Source: Duganella callida (lineage in GTDB: Bacteria > Pseudomonadota > Gammaproteobacteria > Burkholderiales > Burkholderiaceae_D). From it: a stretch of DNA of 33,676 nt. The notes beneath the pieces are model-generated. The model was not told the origin of the DNA, did no database searches, and saw only the letters and a list, made by a program, of their open reading frames with translations. This document shows, piece by piece, positions 9,063 through 16,680 of this stretch (position 1 is its first letter; every line of letters begins with the position of its first letter). The stretch is from contig NZ_SPVG01000268.1 in NCBI RefSeq assembly GCF_004614165.1, positions 1-33,676 on the forward strand. The letters are read 5' to 3'. Position numbers and translations under genes: made by a program.

Positions 9063-9159
9063 ACTCTGCTTCAGCCAAAAACCCGGCAAAAATTTGTAAA
9101 TCATCTGCATTGCCGGCAGGATCATGCAAATCAATGACGACAAACTGAATCAAATTTAT

Positions 9160-9173
9160 GCATAAGCTTATGC
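9160..9173. repeat. 14-bp perfect palindrome GCATAAGCTTATGC
   Basis: Lies in the AT-rich 224-bp gap (8974-9197) between yqaA and the DUF3683 operon, within TTTATGCATAAGCTTATGC. It is AT-rich and lacks a T-run, so it is more likely a DNA-binding site than a terminator. Nothing else gene-like is seen in this gap. Confidence 0.4.
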
Positions 9174-9197
9174 CGCAATATGATTACTTGCACCAGA

Positions 9198-9689
9198 TTA
9201 GCTCAGCATTTGCCCGATTCGATGCCACACTCCGTCCGGCACGTACAACAGCAGGCTGGTCATGGTCAGATAGCGCAGGCCCTTGCCGATGGCCATGTAG
9301 GCCACGCTGGGCCAGAACGGCAGCCGCAACCAACCGCCCAGCGTGCACAGCGGATCGCCGATGCCGGGCAGCCAGGCCAGCAACATGGTCTTGGCGCCGT
9401 AGCGCTCCAGCCAGTGAAACCAGCGGCTTTTGCGTTCTTTGGCAAAGGTCTGCTTGGCTTGATAGCCCATCCAGTAATCGATGGCCCCGCCGATGGTATT
9501 GCCGACCGTGGCGACGCCGATCACGCTCCAGAACAATGCCTGATTGGCCTTGATCACCGCAAACACCGCCGGCTCCGAGCCCAGCGGCACCAGCGTGGCC
9601 GACACCAGGCTGATGATGAACACCGAGGTCAGGCCAACTTCCGGCGCCGCGAGCAGGTGCAGCAGCCAGCTAATTGCAGATTCGACCAT
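9198..9689 (-). CDS. YqaA-family (SNARE-associated/DedA-like) membrane protein
   Basis: 163 residues with several hydrophobic segments: residues about 3-35 (SWLLHLLAAPEV, VFIISLVSATLVPLG), 45-70 and 105-150. It has the DedA-superfamily features P-L-G-S-E-P after the first segment and the glycine-rich GNTIGGAIDYWMGY re-entrant-like stretch, followed by LAWLPGIGDPLCTLGGW. YqaA-family proteins are inner-membrane proteins of uncertain role, related to DedA/VTT lipid scramblases and transporters. It is transcribed divergently from ilvA and appears to share a symmetric -10 with it. Confidence 0.85.
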   Translation of the reverse strand: MVESAISWLLHLLAAPEVGLTSVFIISLVSATLVPLGSEPAVFAVIKANQALFWSVIGVATVGNTIGGAIDYWMGYQAKQTFAKERKSRWFHWLERYGAKTMLLAWLPGIGDPLCTLGGWLRLPFWPSVAYMAIGKGLRYLTMTSLLLYVPDGVWHRIGQMLS

Positions 9690-9697
9690 CGGTTTCT

Positions 9698-9726
9698 TTG
9701 AGCTGAGGGAAAGGTGTCATTATAAT
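9698..9726 (+). promoter_or_regulatory. ilvA promoter (TTGAGC-17-TATAAT), with -10 shared by yqaA
   Basis: TTGAGC at 9698-9703, a 17-bp spacer and a perfect TATAAT at 9721-9726 put the ilvA transcript start near 9733, giving a leader of about 127 nt. The -10 lies in CATTATAATG, so the minus strand also reads TATAAT at 9719-9724; this would start yqaA mRNA near 9712, 23 nt before its ATG. Confidence 0.6.
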
Positions 9727-9859
9727 GAGTCCACACCGCACGATTGAATAGTCCGGTCCCAGCCCATCCAGCCCGGACCTGCGCCCCTGCTCCACCCGGT
9801 CACCCGCCGGATAGTTAGCATCGAAGATTCCCGAAGTTGAACCTCTTTGTCTGCCGAAT

Positions 9860-11395
9860 ATGACTACCGACTATCTGAAGAAAGTACTGACCGCGCGCGT
9901 CTATGACGTTGCTGTTGAAACCCCGCTGGAACTGGCGCCGACCCTGTCGCAGCGCTATGAAAACCGAATTTATTTCAAGCGCGAGGACATGCAGGACGTG
10001 TTCAGCTTCAAGATTCGGGGCGCCTATAACAAGATGGCCCATCTGTCCGACGCGCAGCGCAAGCGCGGCGTGATTTGCGCCTCGGCCGGCAACCACGCCC
10101 AGGGCGTGGCCTTCTCCGCCAACCGCATGGGCTGCCGCGCCGTCATCGTCATGCCGACCACCACGCCACAAGTGAAGGTGGATGCGGTGCGCGCGCGCGG
10201 CGGCGCCGATGTCGAGGTGGTGCTGCACGGCGAGTCCTACACCGACGCCTACAACCACGCGCTGACGCTGGAAAAGGAACAGAAGCTGACCTTCGTGCAC
10301 CCGTTCGACGACCCCGACGTGATCGCCGGCCAGGGCACCATCGGCATGGAAATCCTGCGCCAGCATTCCGGCCCCATCCACGCCATCTTCGTGCCCATCG
10401 GCGGCGGCGGCCTGATCGCCGGCATCGCCGCTTACGTCAAGCAGATCCGCCCGGACATCAAGATCATCGGCGTGCAGTCGCTGGATTCCGATGCGATGGC
10501 GCGCAGCCTGAAGGCCGGCGAGCGCGTCACCCTGGCCGACGTCGGCCTGTTTGCCGACGGCACCGCGGTGCGCCTGGCCGGCGAGGAAACCTTCCGCCTG
10601 GCGCAGCTGTACGTGGACGAGGTGGTGGTGGTCGATACCGACGCCATCAGCGCCGCCATCAAGGACGTGTTCACCGACACCCGCAGCATCCTGGAGCCGT
10701 CCGGCGCGCTGGCCATCGCCGGCGCCAAGGCCTACGTCGAGCGCGCCGCGCTGACCAAGGACCCGATCAGGAACGAAACCCTGATCACCATCGCCAGCGG
10801 CGCCAACATGAACTTCGACCGCCTGCGCTTCGTCGCCGAGCGCGCCGAGCTGGGCGAGGCGCGCGAGGCGCTGTTCGCCGTCACGCTGCCCGAGCAGCGC
10901 GGCAGCTTCCGCCGCCTGTGCCAGCTGGTCGGTTCGCGCAACGTCACCGAGTTCACCTACCGCATCAGCGACAAGGATGACGCCCACGTGTTCTGCGGCG
11001 TGCAGATCGCCGACCGCAACGAATCGGGCGCGCTGGCGCGACGCTTCGAGGAACACGGCTTCAAGGCGCTGGACCTGACCCACGACGAGCTGGCCAAGAC
11101 CCACTTGCGCCATCTGGTCGGCGGCAAGAGCCCGCTGGCCGACAACGAGCTGCTGTACCGCTTCGAGTTCCCCGAACGTCCGGGCGCGCTGATGCGCTTC
11201 CTCGATTCGATGGCGCCGAACTGGAACATCTCGCTGTGCCATTACCGCAGCCAGGGCGGCGACGTCGGCCGCATCGTCATCGGCCTGCAGGTGCCGCCCG
11301 AGGAAATGAGCGATTTCGCGCAATTCCTCGCCACGCTGGGCTACCGCTACTGGGACGAGAGCGCGAACCCGGTGTACCAGCTGTTCCTCGGCTAA
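9860..11395 (+). CDS. ilvA: Threonine ammonia-lyase, biosynthetic
   Basis: 511 residues, close to E. coli IlvA. It is a PLP enzyme that deaminates L-threonine to 2-oxobutanoate, the first step of isoleucine synthesis, in the cytoplasm. The PLP lysine is Lys51 in FSFKIRGAYNKM, and the phosphate-binding glycine loop is PIGGGGLIAG near residue 180. The C-terminal third holds two ACT-like regulatory modules, beginning around LFAVTLPEQRGSF and YRFEFPERPGALM. Their presence marks the isoleucine-inhibited biosynthetic form rather than the short catabolic one. It stands alone with its own promoter; the 127-nt leader contains a GTCCGG/CCGGAC inverted repeat (about 9751-9777), but I see no threonine/isoleucine-rich leader peptide. 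Confidence 0.96.
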   Translation: MTTDYLKKVLTARVYDVAVETPLELAPTLSQRYENRIYFKREDMQDVFSFKIRGAYNKMAHLSDAQRKRGVICASAGNHAQGVAFSANRMGCRAVIVMPTTTPQVKVDAVRARGGADVEVVLHGESYTDAYNHALTLEKEQKLTFVHPFDDPDVIAGQGTIGMEILRQHSGPIHAIFVPIGGGGLIAGIAAYVKQIRPDIKIIGVQSLDSDAMARSLKAGERVTLADVGLFADGTAVRLAGEETFRLAQLYVDEVVVVDTDAISAAIKDVFTDTRSILEPSGALAIAGAKAYVERAALTKDPIRNETLITIASGANMNFDRLRFVAERAELGEAREALFAVTLPEQRGSFRRLCQLVGSRNVTEFTYRISDKDDAHVFCGVQIADRNESGALARRFEEHGFKALDLTHDELAKTHLRHLVGGKSPLADNELLYRFEFPERPGALMRFLDSMAPNWNISLCHYRSQGGDVGRIVIGLQVPPEEMSDFAQFLATLGYRYWDESANPVYQLFLG

Positions 11396-11407
11396 GGCCG
11401 CGCACGG

Positions 11408-11437
11408 TTGAAAGCAGGTCTGCCGCAGTCTTAATAT
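11408..11437 (+). promoter_or_regulatory. Putative promoter of the zinc-ribbon gene
   Basis: TTGAAA at 11408-11413 and TAATAT at 11432-11437 with an 18-bp spacer; an overlapping TATAAT is at 11435-11440 but with too long a spacer. It lies 37-66 bp upstream of the start codon at 11474. Confidence 0.4.
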
Positions 11438-11473
11438 AATTGCACGTTGGGCATATTTGACTGCGGGAGCGCC

Positions 11474-12124
11474 ATGTCTACCGAAATGCAGTTTTCCAGC
11501 AATTATCAGGATCTCAGCAACGCGTCCGGCGTCGATGCCGGCTTCCAGTTCGAGTTTTACTGCCAGCGCTGCAGCGACCGCTGGCGCACCCGTTTCGAGC
11601 CGTATCGCAGCGGCCAGGCGTCCGGCTGGGTGCAGAAGGGCGCCAGCCTGTTCGGCGGCCTGCTCGGCAGCGCCAGCAGCGTGCTGAACGGCGTCGCCGA
11701 GGCCGGCTGGCACAGCGCGCGCGACGACGCCTTCACCGGCGCGGTGGCCGCGGCCAAGGCCCATTTCAACCGTTGCGGCGATTGCCACCGCTATGTGTGC
11801 GAACCGTGCTTCGACGCGGCCAAGGGGCTGTGCTTCAATTGCGCGCCGAATGTCAACGTCGCCATCACCCAGGCCCGCGCGCAGGGCGAGATCACCGGCG
11901 CGCGCGAAGTGGCCACCGAGGAGGGTTATGCCCGCGGCCGCCAGCGCGACGCCACCCCAGCCATGCAACTGGTCTGCCCGCAGTGCCGCACCGAGACGCA
12001 TGGCGCCAAGTTTTGTCCCGAGTGCGGTTTCAGGATGGCGCAGCAGGTGGCGTGCAGCCATTGTTCCACCATGCTGGAGCCGGGCACCAAGTTTTGCACC
12101 GAGTGCGGCCAGCGGCAGACGTGA
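11474..12124 (+). CDS. Cysteine-rich protein with eight CxxC pairs (zinc-ribbon repeats)
   Basis: 216 residues, start chosen at MSTEMQF because GGGAGC at 11465-11470 is well placed. Sixteen cysteines form eight CxxC knuckles: C30/33, C101/104, C109/112, C120/123, C168/171, C181/184, C194/197 and C208/211. These can build up to four zinc sites. The last two form tandem double-zinc-ribbon modules (CPQC...CPECG, CSHC...CTECG). Between the first and second knuckles is a Gly/Ala/Ser-rich stretch ([18 protein letters not shown]) that looks membrane- or lipid-active, as in glycine-zipper proteins. I do not know a characterised homologue. It ends 47 nt before queF and may be co-transcribed with it. 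Confidence 0.8.
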   Translation: MSTEMQFSSNYQDLSNASGVDAGFQFEFYCQRCSDRWRTRFEPYRSGQASGWVQKGASLFGGLLGSASSVLNGVAEAGWHSARDDAFTGAVAAAKAHFNRCGDCHRYVCEPCFDAAKGLCFNCAPNVNVAITQARAQGEITGAREVATEEGYARGRQRDATPAMQLVCPQCRTETHGAKFCPECGFRMAQQVACSHCSTMLEPGTKFCTECGQRQT

Positions 12125-12171
12125 CGCCGGCGCGTTACAATGTCGCCACCTCCATCGTCTTTCCCGCTCAC

Positions 12172-13005
12172 ATGACCAACACCGCCGACCAGTCCCCGCT
12201 GGGGAAAACCTCTGCCTATCGCACCGATTACGCGCCGGAACTGCTGTTCCCCATCCCGCGCCAGGGCAAGCGCGACGAGCTGGGCTTGTCGGGCACGCTG
12301 CCGTTCTTTGGCGTCGATATCTGGAACGCGTATGAGATTTCGTGGCTGAACCTGCGCGGCAAGCCGCAGGTGGCGATTGCGCGCATCACCTTCCCGGCCG
12401 ACTCGCCCAACATCATCGAATCGAAGTCGTTCAAGCTGTACCTGAACTCGTTCAACCAGACCCGGCTGGAAAACGTCGCGGCGCTGAAGGCGCTGCTGCA
12501 GCAGGATCTGTCGGCCGCGGCCGGCGGCAATGTGCACATCATCCTGACCCAGCCGGAAGAGTTCGGCATGGTGAGCATGGGCGAGCTGGACGGGCTGCTG
12601 CTGGACCGCCTCGATATCGAGGTCGACAACTACAGCCCGTCCCCGGACATCCTGAGCGCCGCCTTCGACGAAGAGCCGGTCGAGGAAAAACTGGTCTCGC
12701 ACCTGTTGAAGTCGAACTGCCTGGTCACCGGCCAGCCGGACTGGGCCAGCGTGCAAATCCATTACGCCGGTCCGCAGATCGACCAGGAAAGCTTGCTCAA
12801 ATACCTGATCGGCTTCCGCGAGCACAACGAATTCCACGAGCAATGCGTGGAGCGCATCTTTGTCGACATCCTGCGCCAGTGCCAGCCGCAGCAGCTGGCC
12901 GTGTACGCGCGCTACACGCGCCGCGGCGGGCTGGACATCAACCCATGGCGCAGCAACTTCAGCACCGCGCAGAAGCCGCCGAACCTGCGCAACGCGCGCC
13001 AGTAA
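12172..13005 (+). CDS. queF: NADPH-dependent 7-cyano-7-deazaguanine (preQ0) reductase, unimodular type
   Basis: 277 residues, the length of the long (YqcD-type) QueF with two tandem T-fold halves. It reduces the nitrile of preQ0 to the amine of preQ1 for queuosine tRNA modification. The catalytic Cys183 is in [11 protein letters not shown], with the general-acid Asp190; the NADPH-binding signature [11 protein letters not shown] is at 83-93. The ATG at 12172 ([12 protein letters not shown]) gives the expected N-terminus. A TACAAT at 12136-12141 may be a local -10. No preQ1 riboswitch is evident in the 47-nt leader. Confidence 0.96.
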   Translation: MTNTADQSPLGKTSAYRTDYAPELLFPIPRQGKRDELGLSGTLPFFGVDIWNAYEISWLNLRGKPQVAIARITFPADSPNIIESKSFKLYLNSFNQTRLENVAALKALLQQDLSAAAGGNVHIILTQPEEFGMVSMGELDGLLLDRLDIEVDNYSPSPDILSAAFDEEPVEEKLVSHLLKSNCLVTGQPDWASVQIHYAGPQIDQESLLKYLIGFREHNEFHEQCVERIFVDILRQCQPQQLAVYARYTRRGGLDINPWRSNFSTAQKPPNLRNARQ

Positions 13006-13059
13006 GCCAGCGGTGCGCGGCGCCCCAGGCGTCTGACTGCGCGCACGCCGCGGCGCAAG

Positions 13060-13896
13060 TTACGCGCCGACCGGTGCGTCGGTCGAGAATGCCAGGTCCC
13101 TCTGCGCTTCCAACTCGGCCAGGCGCGCCGACAATGCGCGCTGCATGCCGGTCCAGGCATCGCTGCCCAGCGCCAGCCGTTTCGGCGCCGGCGTCTGCGC
13201 CACACTGGCGATCATCAGTTCCACCATTTTGGCCGGATCGCCGATGGGCACGGCTTTGCGTTCCTCCAGCATACGACGCGCCAGACTGGCTGGCGTGCCG
13301 TCGTAGGCTGCCAGCCGCGGCGCCAGCTGCGAACTGCCATAACGGAATTGCGTGCGCGCGCCACCCGGCTCGACAATGGTCACGCCGATATTGAAGCCGG
13401 CCACTTCCTGCTGCAGGGCATCGGCAAAGCCCTCGATGCCCCACTTGGCAGCGTGATACAGCGAAGCGCCGGGCATCGCCATCTGTCCGCCCATGGTGGA
13501 AATTTGCAGGATGCGGCCGCCGCCCTGCGCGCGCAGATGCGGCAAGGCAGCGCGCGCCACTTGCATCGAGCCGATCAGATTGGTCTGAATCTGTTGCACG
13601 AGCTGCTCGTCGGTCACCTCTTCGGCCGCGCCGAACAAGCCGTAGCCCGCATTGTTGACGATGACATCGATACGCCCAAGCGCGCCATAGGCGGCGTCCA
13701 CCGCGCGCCGCACGGCGGGCGTGTCGCGCACATCCAGTTGCGCCAGCCACAGCCGATCGCCATAGCGCGCAGTCAAATCGGCCACGCTGTCCAGCTTGCG
13801 CACCGTGCCCGCCACACGCTCGCCGCGCGCCAGCAGTTGTTCAGCCATCAAACGGCCAAAGCCGCTGCTGATGCCGGTAATCATCCAGTTGCTCAT
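13060..13896 (-). CDS. Short-chain dehydrogenase/reductase (classical SDR)
   Basis: 278 residues from MSNWMITG; an upstream in-frame codon at 13920 is disfavoured because a strong Shine-Dalgarno (GAGGAGG, 13901-13907) precedes 13896. It has the NAD(P)-binding motif TGISSGFG (7-14), NNAG (81-84), Ser133, and the catalytic YHAAK (Tyr147, Lys151), followed by PGG at the cofactor loop. An Arg after the glycine motif region (TVRK, 31-34) suggests NADPH preference. The substrate is unknown. It is divergent from an AraC-type regulator that probably controls it, a common arrangement for this SDR subfamily. Confidence 0.88.
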   Translation of the reverse strand: MSNWMITGISSGFGRLMAEQLLARGERVAGTVRKLDSVADLTARYGDRLWLAQLDVRDTPAVRRAVDAAYGALGRIDVIVNNAGYGLFGAAEEVTDEQLVQQIQTNLIGSMQVARAALPHLRAQGGGRILQISTMGGQMAMPGASLYHAAKWGIEGFADALQQEVAGFNIGVTIVEPGGARTQFRYGSSQLAPRLAAYDGTPASLARRMLEERKAVPIGDPAKMVELMIASVAQTPAPKRLALGSDAWTGMQRALSARLAELEAQRDLAFSTDAPVGA

Positions 13897-13950
13897 GCAT
13901 CCTCCTCGTGAAAACGCCACGATACGGTCAGCAGCCCAGATTTTGAATAC

Positions 13951-13979
13951 TTGAAAGTCGCTAATTCATGCGCAATAAT
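13951..13979 (+). promoter_or_regulatory. Promoter of the AraC-type regulator
   Basis: TTGAAA (13951-13956), a 17-bp spacer and AATAAT (13974-13979). The predicted transcript start coincides with the ATG at 13986, so the mRNA would be leaderless. A small CGTG-7-CACG inverted repeat at 13907-13921 lies between the divergent genes. Confidence 0.5.
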
Positions 13980-13985
13980 CTGAGG

Positions 13986-14900
13986 ATGAGCGATCCCCTT
14001 TCCGATGTCCTGCGCCTGGTCAGCGCACACTCCGTCGTCTCGGGCGGGCTGGTGGCGGGCGGTTCCTGGGCCATCGCCTTCCCGGCGGTGGGCACCATCA
14101 ACTTTTTCGGCATCCTGCGCGGCAGCTGCTGGCTGATCCATGGCGACCAGCCGCCACAGCGCATCGGCGCCGGCGACATCTTGCTGCGCTCGGCGCACAA
14201 GCAGCTGATACTGTGCAGCGACCTCGATGCCGCGCCCGTCGATCTCTACACCGTGGTGGCCGGCAAGAAAGAGGGCATGAGCCGCCTCGGCGCCGGCGAT
14301 GACTTCTTCATGTTGGGCGGGAAAGTCGCGCTCGATGCCGACAGTGGCAAGTTGCTGCTCGACGCGCTGCCGGCCACCATCCGCATCGCCGCCGGCTCGC
14401 CGCACGCGGCCGGGATGCAATGGCTGCTGCAACAACTGGTGCAGGAACAGACCAGCGCCCTGCCCGGCACTGGCGCGGCCTCGTCGCAGCTGGCGCATCT
14501 GCTGTTCATCCAGGTCCTGCGCGCGTACCTGGCAGATGCCGGTACGGACGCCGCGGGCTGGCTGCGGGCCGCCAGTGATCCGCGGCTGGCGCCGGTGCTA
14601 TCGATGTTGCATGACGAGCCAGGCCGCAACTGGCAGCTGGGGCAATTGGCCAAGGCCGCCGGCATGTCGCGCGCCAGCTTTGCCGCCTATTTCAAAATCG
14701 TGGCCGGCGTCGCGCCGCTGACCTATCTGGCGCACTGGCGCATGCGGCTGGCGGCCCGCGACCTGCGCGGTGAAAGCACTACCTTGGCCGTGCTGGCCCA
14801 GCGTTACGGCTATGGTTCCGAGAGCGCCTTCAGCAATGCGTTCAAGCGCATCACTGGCTACGCGCCAAAAAGCTACCGAACGATGAAATCAGGCGTATGA
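13986..14900 (+). CDS. AraC-family transcriptional regulator (cupin-type sensor)
   Basis: 304 residues starting MSDPLSDVLRL, the usual opening of this subfamily. The N-terminal half is a cupin-like sensor domain (FFGILRGSCWLI, ...IGAGDILL), and the C-terminal ~100 residues carry the two AraC helix-turn-helix units (WQLGQLAKAAGMSRASFAAY and ATLAVLAQRYGYGSESAFSN-like text ending FKRITGYAPKSYR). It most likely regulates the divergent SDR gene. A codon at 13968 is also in frame but sits inside the predicted promoter; 13986 is therefore preferred. Confidence 0.88.
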   Translation: MSDPLSDVLRLVSAHSVVSGGLVAGGSWAIAFPAVGTINFFGILRGSCWLIHGDQPPQRIGAGDILLRSAHKQLILCSDLDAAPVDLYTVVAGKKEGMSRLGAGDDFFMLGGKVALDADSGKLLLDALPATIRIAAGSPHAAGMQWLLQQLVQEQTSALPGTGAASSQLAHLLFIQVLRAYLADAGTDAAGWLRAASDPRLAPVLSMLHDEPGRNWQLGQLAKAAGMSRASFAAYFKIVAGVAPLTYLAHWRMRLAARDLRGESTTLAVLAQRYGYGSESAFSNAFKRITGYAPKSYRTMKSGV

Positions 14901-15185
14901 TGAGATCCACAACGTCTGTTGCCGGACCGTTCGGCATCGCCATCGCCGAAAACGAGAAAAAACGGTAAATCGGGGCGGTTTGTCGCAAAAAACCGGTGTT
15001 TTCCAAGAATTGTGAACAGAAATAGCCAATCGTTTCTGCAGTGCATTTTTACCAGCTGATGGCTGGGCCCGTTACGGGCGCAAACGCAACGTCGGTGCGA
15101 GCAAAGTGAGTTACACGGGGACCAAACCAGCCTATAATTCTGCTCGCGTGACACCCTTGTGCGGTGCAACATCACCTGTCGTATT
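14901..15185. other. Intergenic region between the AraC regulator and ptsN
   Basis: No gene is seen in these 285 bases. They hold a hairpin CGGTTT(14976)/AAACCG(14990) followed by GTGTTTTCC, a possible weak terminator for the regulator gene, and a strong GC hairpin GCCCG-TTA-CGGGC at 15067-15079. The ptsN promoter at 15110-15138 is annotated separately. Confidence 0.4.
15110..15138 (+). promoter_or_regulatory. ptsN promoter (GTTACA-17-TATAAT)
   Basis: A perfect TATAAT at 15133-15138 with GTTACA (4 of 6 matches to TTGACA) 17 bp upstream. The expected start near 15145 leaves a 40-nt leader. It would serve ptsN-hprK-rapZ, which here cannot be read from the rpoN-hpf unit because that unit faces the other way. 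Confidence 0.6.
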
Positions 15186-15668
15186 ATGAACAACCTGAGC
15201 AAAATACTTTCTCTCGAGAACGTACTGCTGGACCTGGAAGTTTCCAGCAAAAAGCGCGCTTTCGAGCAAGCCGGTCTGATCTTCGAAAACAATTGCGGTA
15301 TCGCCCGCTCCACCGTCTCGGATAACCTGTTCGCGCGCGAGCGCCTCGGTTCGACCGGTCTGGGCCATGGCGTCGCCGTGCCGCACGGCCGCATCAAGGG
15401 CATGAAGAGCCTGAAGTCGCCGCTGGCCGCGTTCGTGCGCCTGGCCGAGCCGATTCCGTTCGAGTCGCCGGACGGCAAGCCGGTGAACCTGTTGTTCTTC
15501 CTGCTGATTCCGGACCACGTGACCCAGCAGCACCTCGAGATCCTGTCCGAGATCGCCGAGATGTTCTCCGACGACGCCTTCCGCAGCGCGCTGAGCACCG
15601 ACACCGATCCGAAATCGGTGCACTCGCGCATCACCAACTGGCTGCCGACGCTGCAAGCCACCGGCTGA
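15186..15668 (+). CDS. ptsN: PTS IIA-like nitrogen-regulatory protein (EIIA-Ntr)
   Basis: 160 residues, starting MNNLSKIL. It is a cytoplasmic EIIA-fold protein phosphorylated on His67 (GHGVAVPHGR). It is the output of the PTS-Ntr chain, which links nitrogen/carbon and potassium status to regulation. The region FVRLAEPIPFESPDGKPVNL, followed by LLFFLLIPDHVTQQHLEIL, is the typical EIIA-Ntr core. It is first in a plus-strand set with hprK and rapZ, 52 nt before hprK. In many proteobacteria it follows rpoN and hpf directly; here those genes lie 7 kb away in the opposite direction. Confidence 0.94.
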   Translation: MNNLSKILSLENVLLDLEVSSKKRAFEQAGLIFENNCGIARSTVSDNLFARERLGSTGLGHGVAVPHGRIKGMKSLKSPLAAFVRLAEPIPFESPDGKPVNLLFFLLIPDHVTQQHLEILSEIAEMFSDDAFRSALSTDTDPKSVHSRITNWLPTLQATG

Positions 15669-15672
15669 CAGG

Positions 15673-15704
15673 GATGGGTTAAACTAGGGATAGTTCAACC
15701 CATC
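15673..15704 (+). promoter_or_regulatory. Long GNRA-capped hairpin between ptsN and hprK
   Basis: GATGGGTT pairs with AACCCATC (8 bp); after one A/C mismatch AACTA pairs with TAGTT (5 bp) around a GGGA tetraloop of the GNRA class. It ends 16 nt before the hprK ATG. There is no following T-run, so it is not a terminator. The apical AGGGAT resembles the ARGGAU core of CsrA/RsmA sites. It may control hprK translation or be an RNA-processing site. Confidence 0.65.
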
Positions 15705-15720
15705 ACCATAAAGACGCCCC

Positions 15721-16656
15721 ATGCTGCAAACTCCGCTGACGATACAACGGCTCTACGACGACAATCGCGAAAGTTTGCAGCTCGGCTGGTTCGCCGGCTT
15801 CCCCGGCGGCGACCGCCAGATCTCGGGCGACGTGGCGTCCGCCGCCGACCAGGTCGGCCACCTGAACACCATCCACCCGGGCCGCATCCAGGTCTTCGGC
15901 CACCAGGAAATCAACTACTACCAGCGCCTGAAATCGCTGACGCGCGCGCACGTGATCGGCGAGCTGATCGCCGGCGGGCCGCCGGCGCTGATCATTGCCC
16001 AGGGGCTGGAAACGCCGCCCGACATCCTGGCCATCTGCGACGAGAAAAACATCCCGCTGTTTTCGACCCCGTTGCCGGCGGCACAGGTGATCGACTTCCT
16101 GCGCGTCTACCTGTCGAAGAAGCTGGCGCAGCGCATCATCATGCACGGCGTGTTCATGGACGTGCTGGGCGTGGGCGTGCTGATCACCGGCGACTCCGGC
16201 CTCGGCAAGAGCGAGCTGGGCCTGGAACTGATTTCGCGTTCGCACGGGCTGGTGGCCGACGACGCGGTGGAGTTTTCGCGCATCGCGCCCAACATGATCG
16301 AGGGCCGCTGCCCACCGCTGCTGCAGAACCTGCTGGAAGTGCGTGGCCTGGGCCTATTGGACATCAAGGCCATCTTTGGCGAAACCGCCGTGCGCCGCAA
16401 GATGCGGCTGAAGCTGATCGTGCACCTGGTCCGCCGCGGCGCGGCCGACGAGGAAGTCGAGCGCCTGCCGTTCCAGTTCCCGACCGAGGATGTGCTGGGG
16501 CTGCCAATCCGCAAGGTGGTGATCCCGGTGGCGGCCGGCCGCAACATCGCCGTGCTGCTGGAAGCCGCCGTGCGCAACACCATCCTGCAACTGCGCGGCA
16601 TCGACACCCTGCAAGAATTTATGGAGCGCCAAAGGCAAGCGATGAGCGGCGATTAA
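15721..16656 (+). CDS. hprK: HPr kinase/phosphorylase
   Basis: 311 residues, the standard length. A bifunctional enzyme that phosphorylates HPr on a serine with ATP and reverses this by phosphorolysis. It has an N-terminal receptor-like domain (1-130) and a C-terminal kinase domain with the Walker A loop GDSGLGKS (157-164), His142 in MHGV, Asp180/181 in VADDAV, and the family signature around [17 protein letters not shown] (204-220). In betaproteobacteria it belongs to an incomplete PTS with regulatory rather than sugar-transport roles. The Shine-Dalgarno is poor and the start is preceded by a stable hairpin, so translation may be controlled or coupled. Confidence 0.96.
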   Translation: MLQTPLTIQRLYDDNRESLQLGWFAGFPGGDRQISGDVASAADQVGHLNTIHPGRIQVFGHQEINYYQRLKSLTRAHVIGELIAGGPPALIIAQGLETPPDILAICDEKNIPLFSTPLPAAQVIDFLRVYLSKKLAQRIIMHGVFMDVLGVGVLITGDSGLGKSELGLELISRSHGLVADDAVEFSRIAPNMIEGRCPPLLQNLLEVRGLGLLDIKAIFGETAVRRKMRLKLIVHLVRRGAADEEVERLPFQFPTEDVLGLPIRKVVIPVAAGRNIAVLLEAAVRNTILQLRGIDTLQEFMERQRQAMSGD

Positions 16657-16660
16657 CGCA

Positions 16661-16676
16661 CCGATGGTATCATCGG
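16661..16676 (+). promoter_or_regulatory. Hairpin directly in front of rapZ
   Basis: CCGATG-GTAT-CATCGG, a 6-bp perfect stem ending four bases before the rapZ ATG. The only Shine-Dalgarno-like bases (GGGA, 16675-16678) are partly inside the stem, so the fold would hide the ribosome-binding site. Confidence 0.5.
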
Positions 16677-16680
16677 GAAT

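Noticed and set aside
9733-9859. Attenuator leader peptide before ilvA
   Set aside because: No short frame with clustered Thr/Ile codons was found, and the inverted repeat lacks a T-run.
9815-12061. A 748-codon frame opposite ilvA and the zinc-ribbon gene
   Set aside because: It spans two real genes and their intergenic promoter, and the composition is antisense-like.
12125-12171. preQ1 riboswitch before queF
   Set aside because: The 47-nt gap shows no conserved aptamer stem or A-rich tail; nothing supports one.
14976-15000. Hairpin with AAACCG stem as terminator of the AraC gene
   Set aside because: The stem is short, the loop A-rich and the T-run interrupted (GTGTTTTCC); kept only as a note in the intergenic entry.
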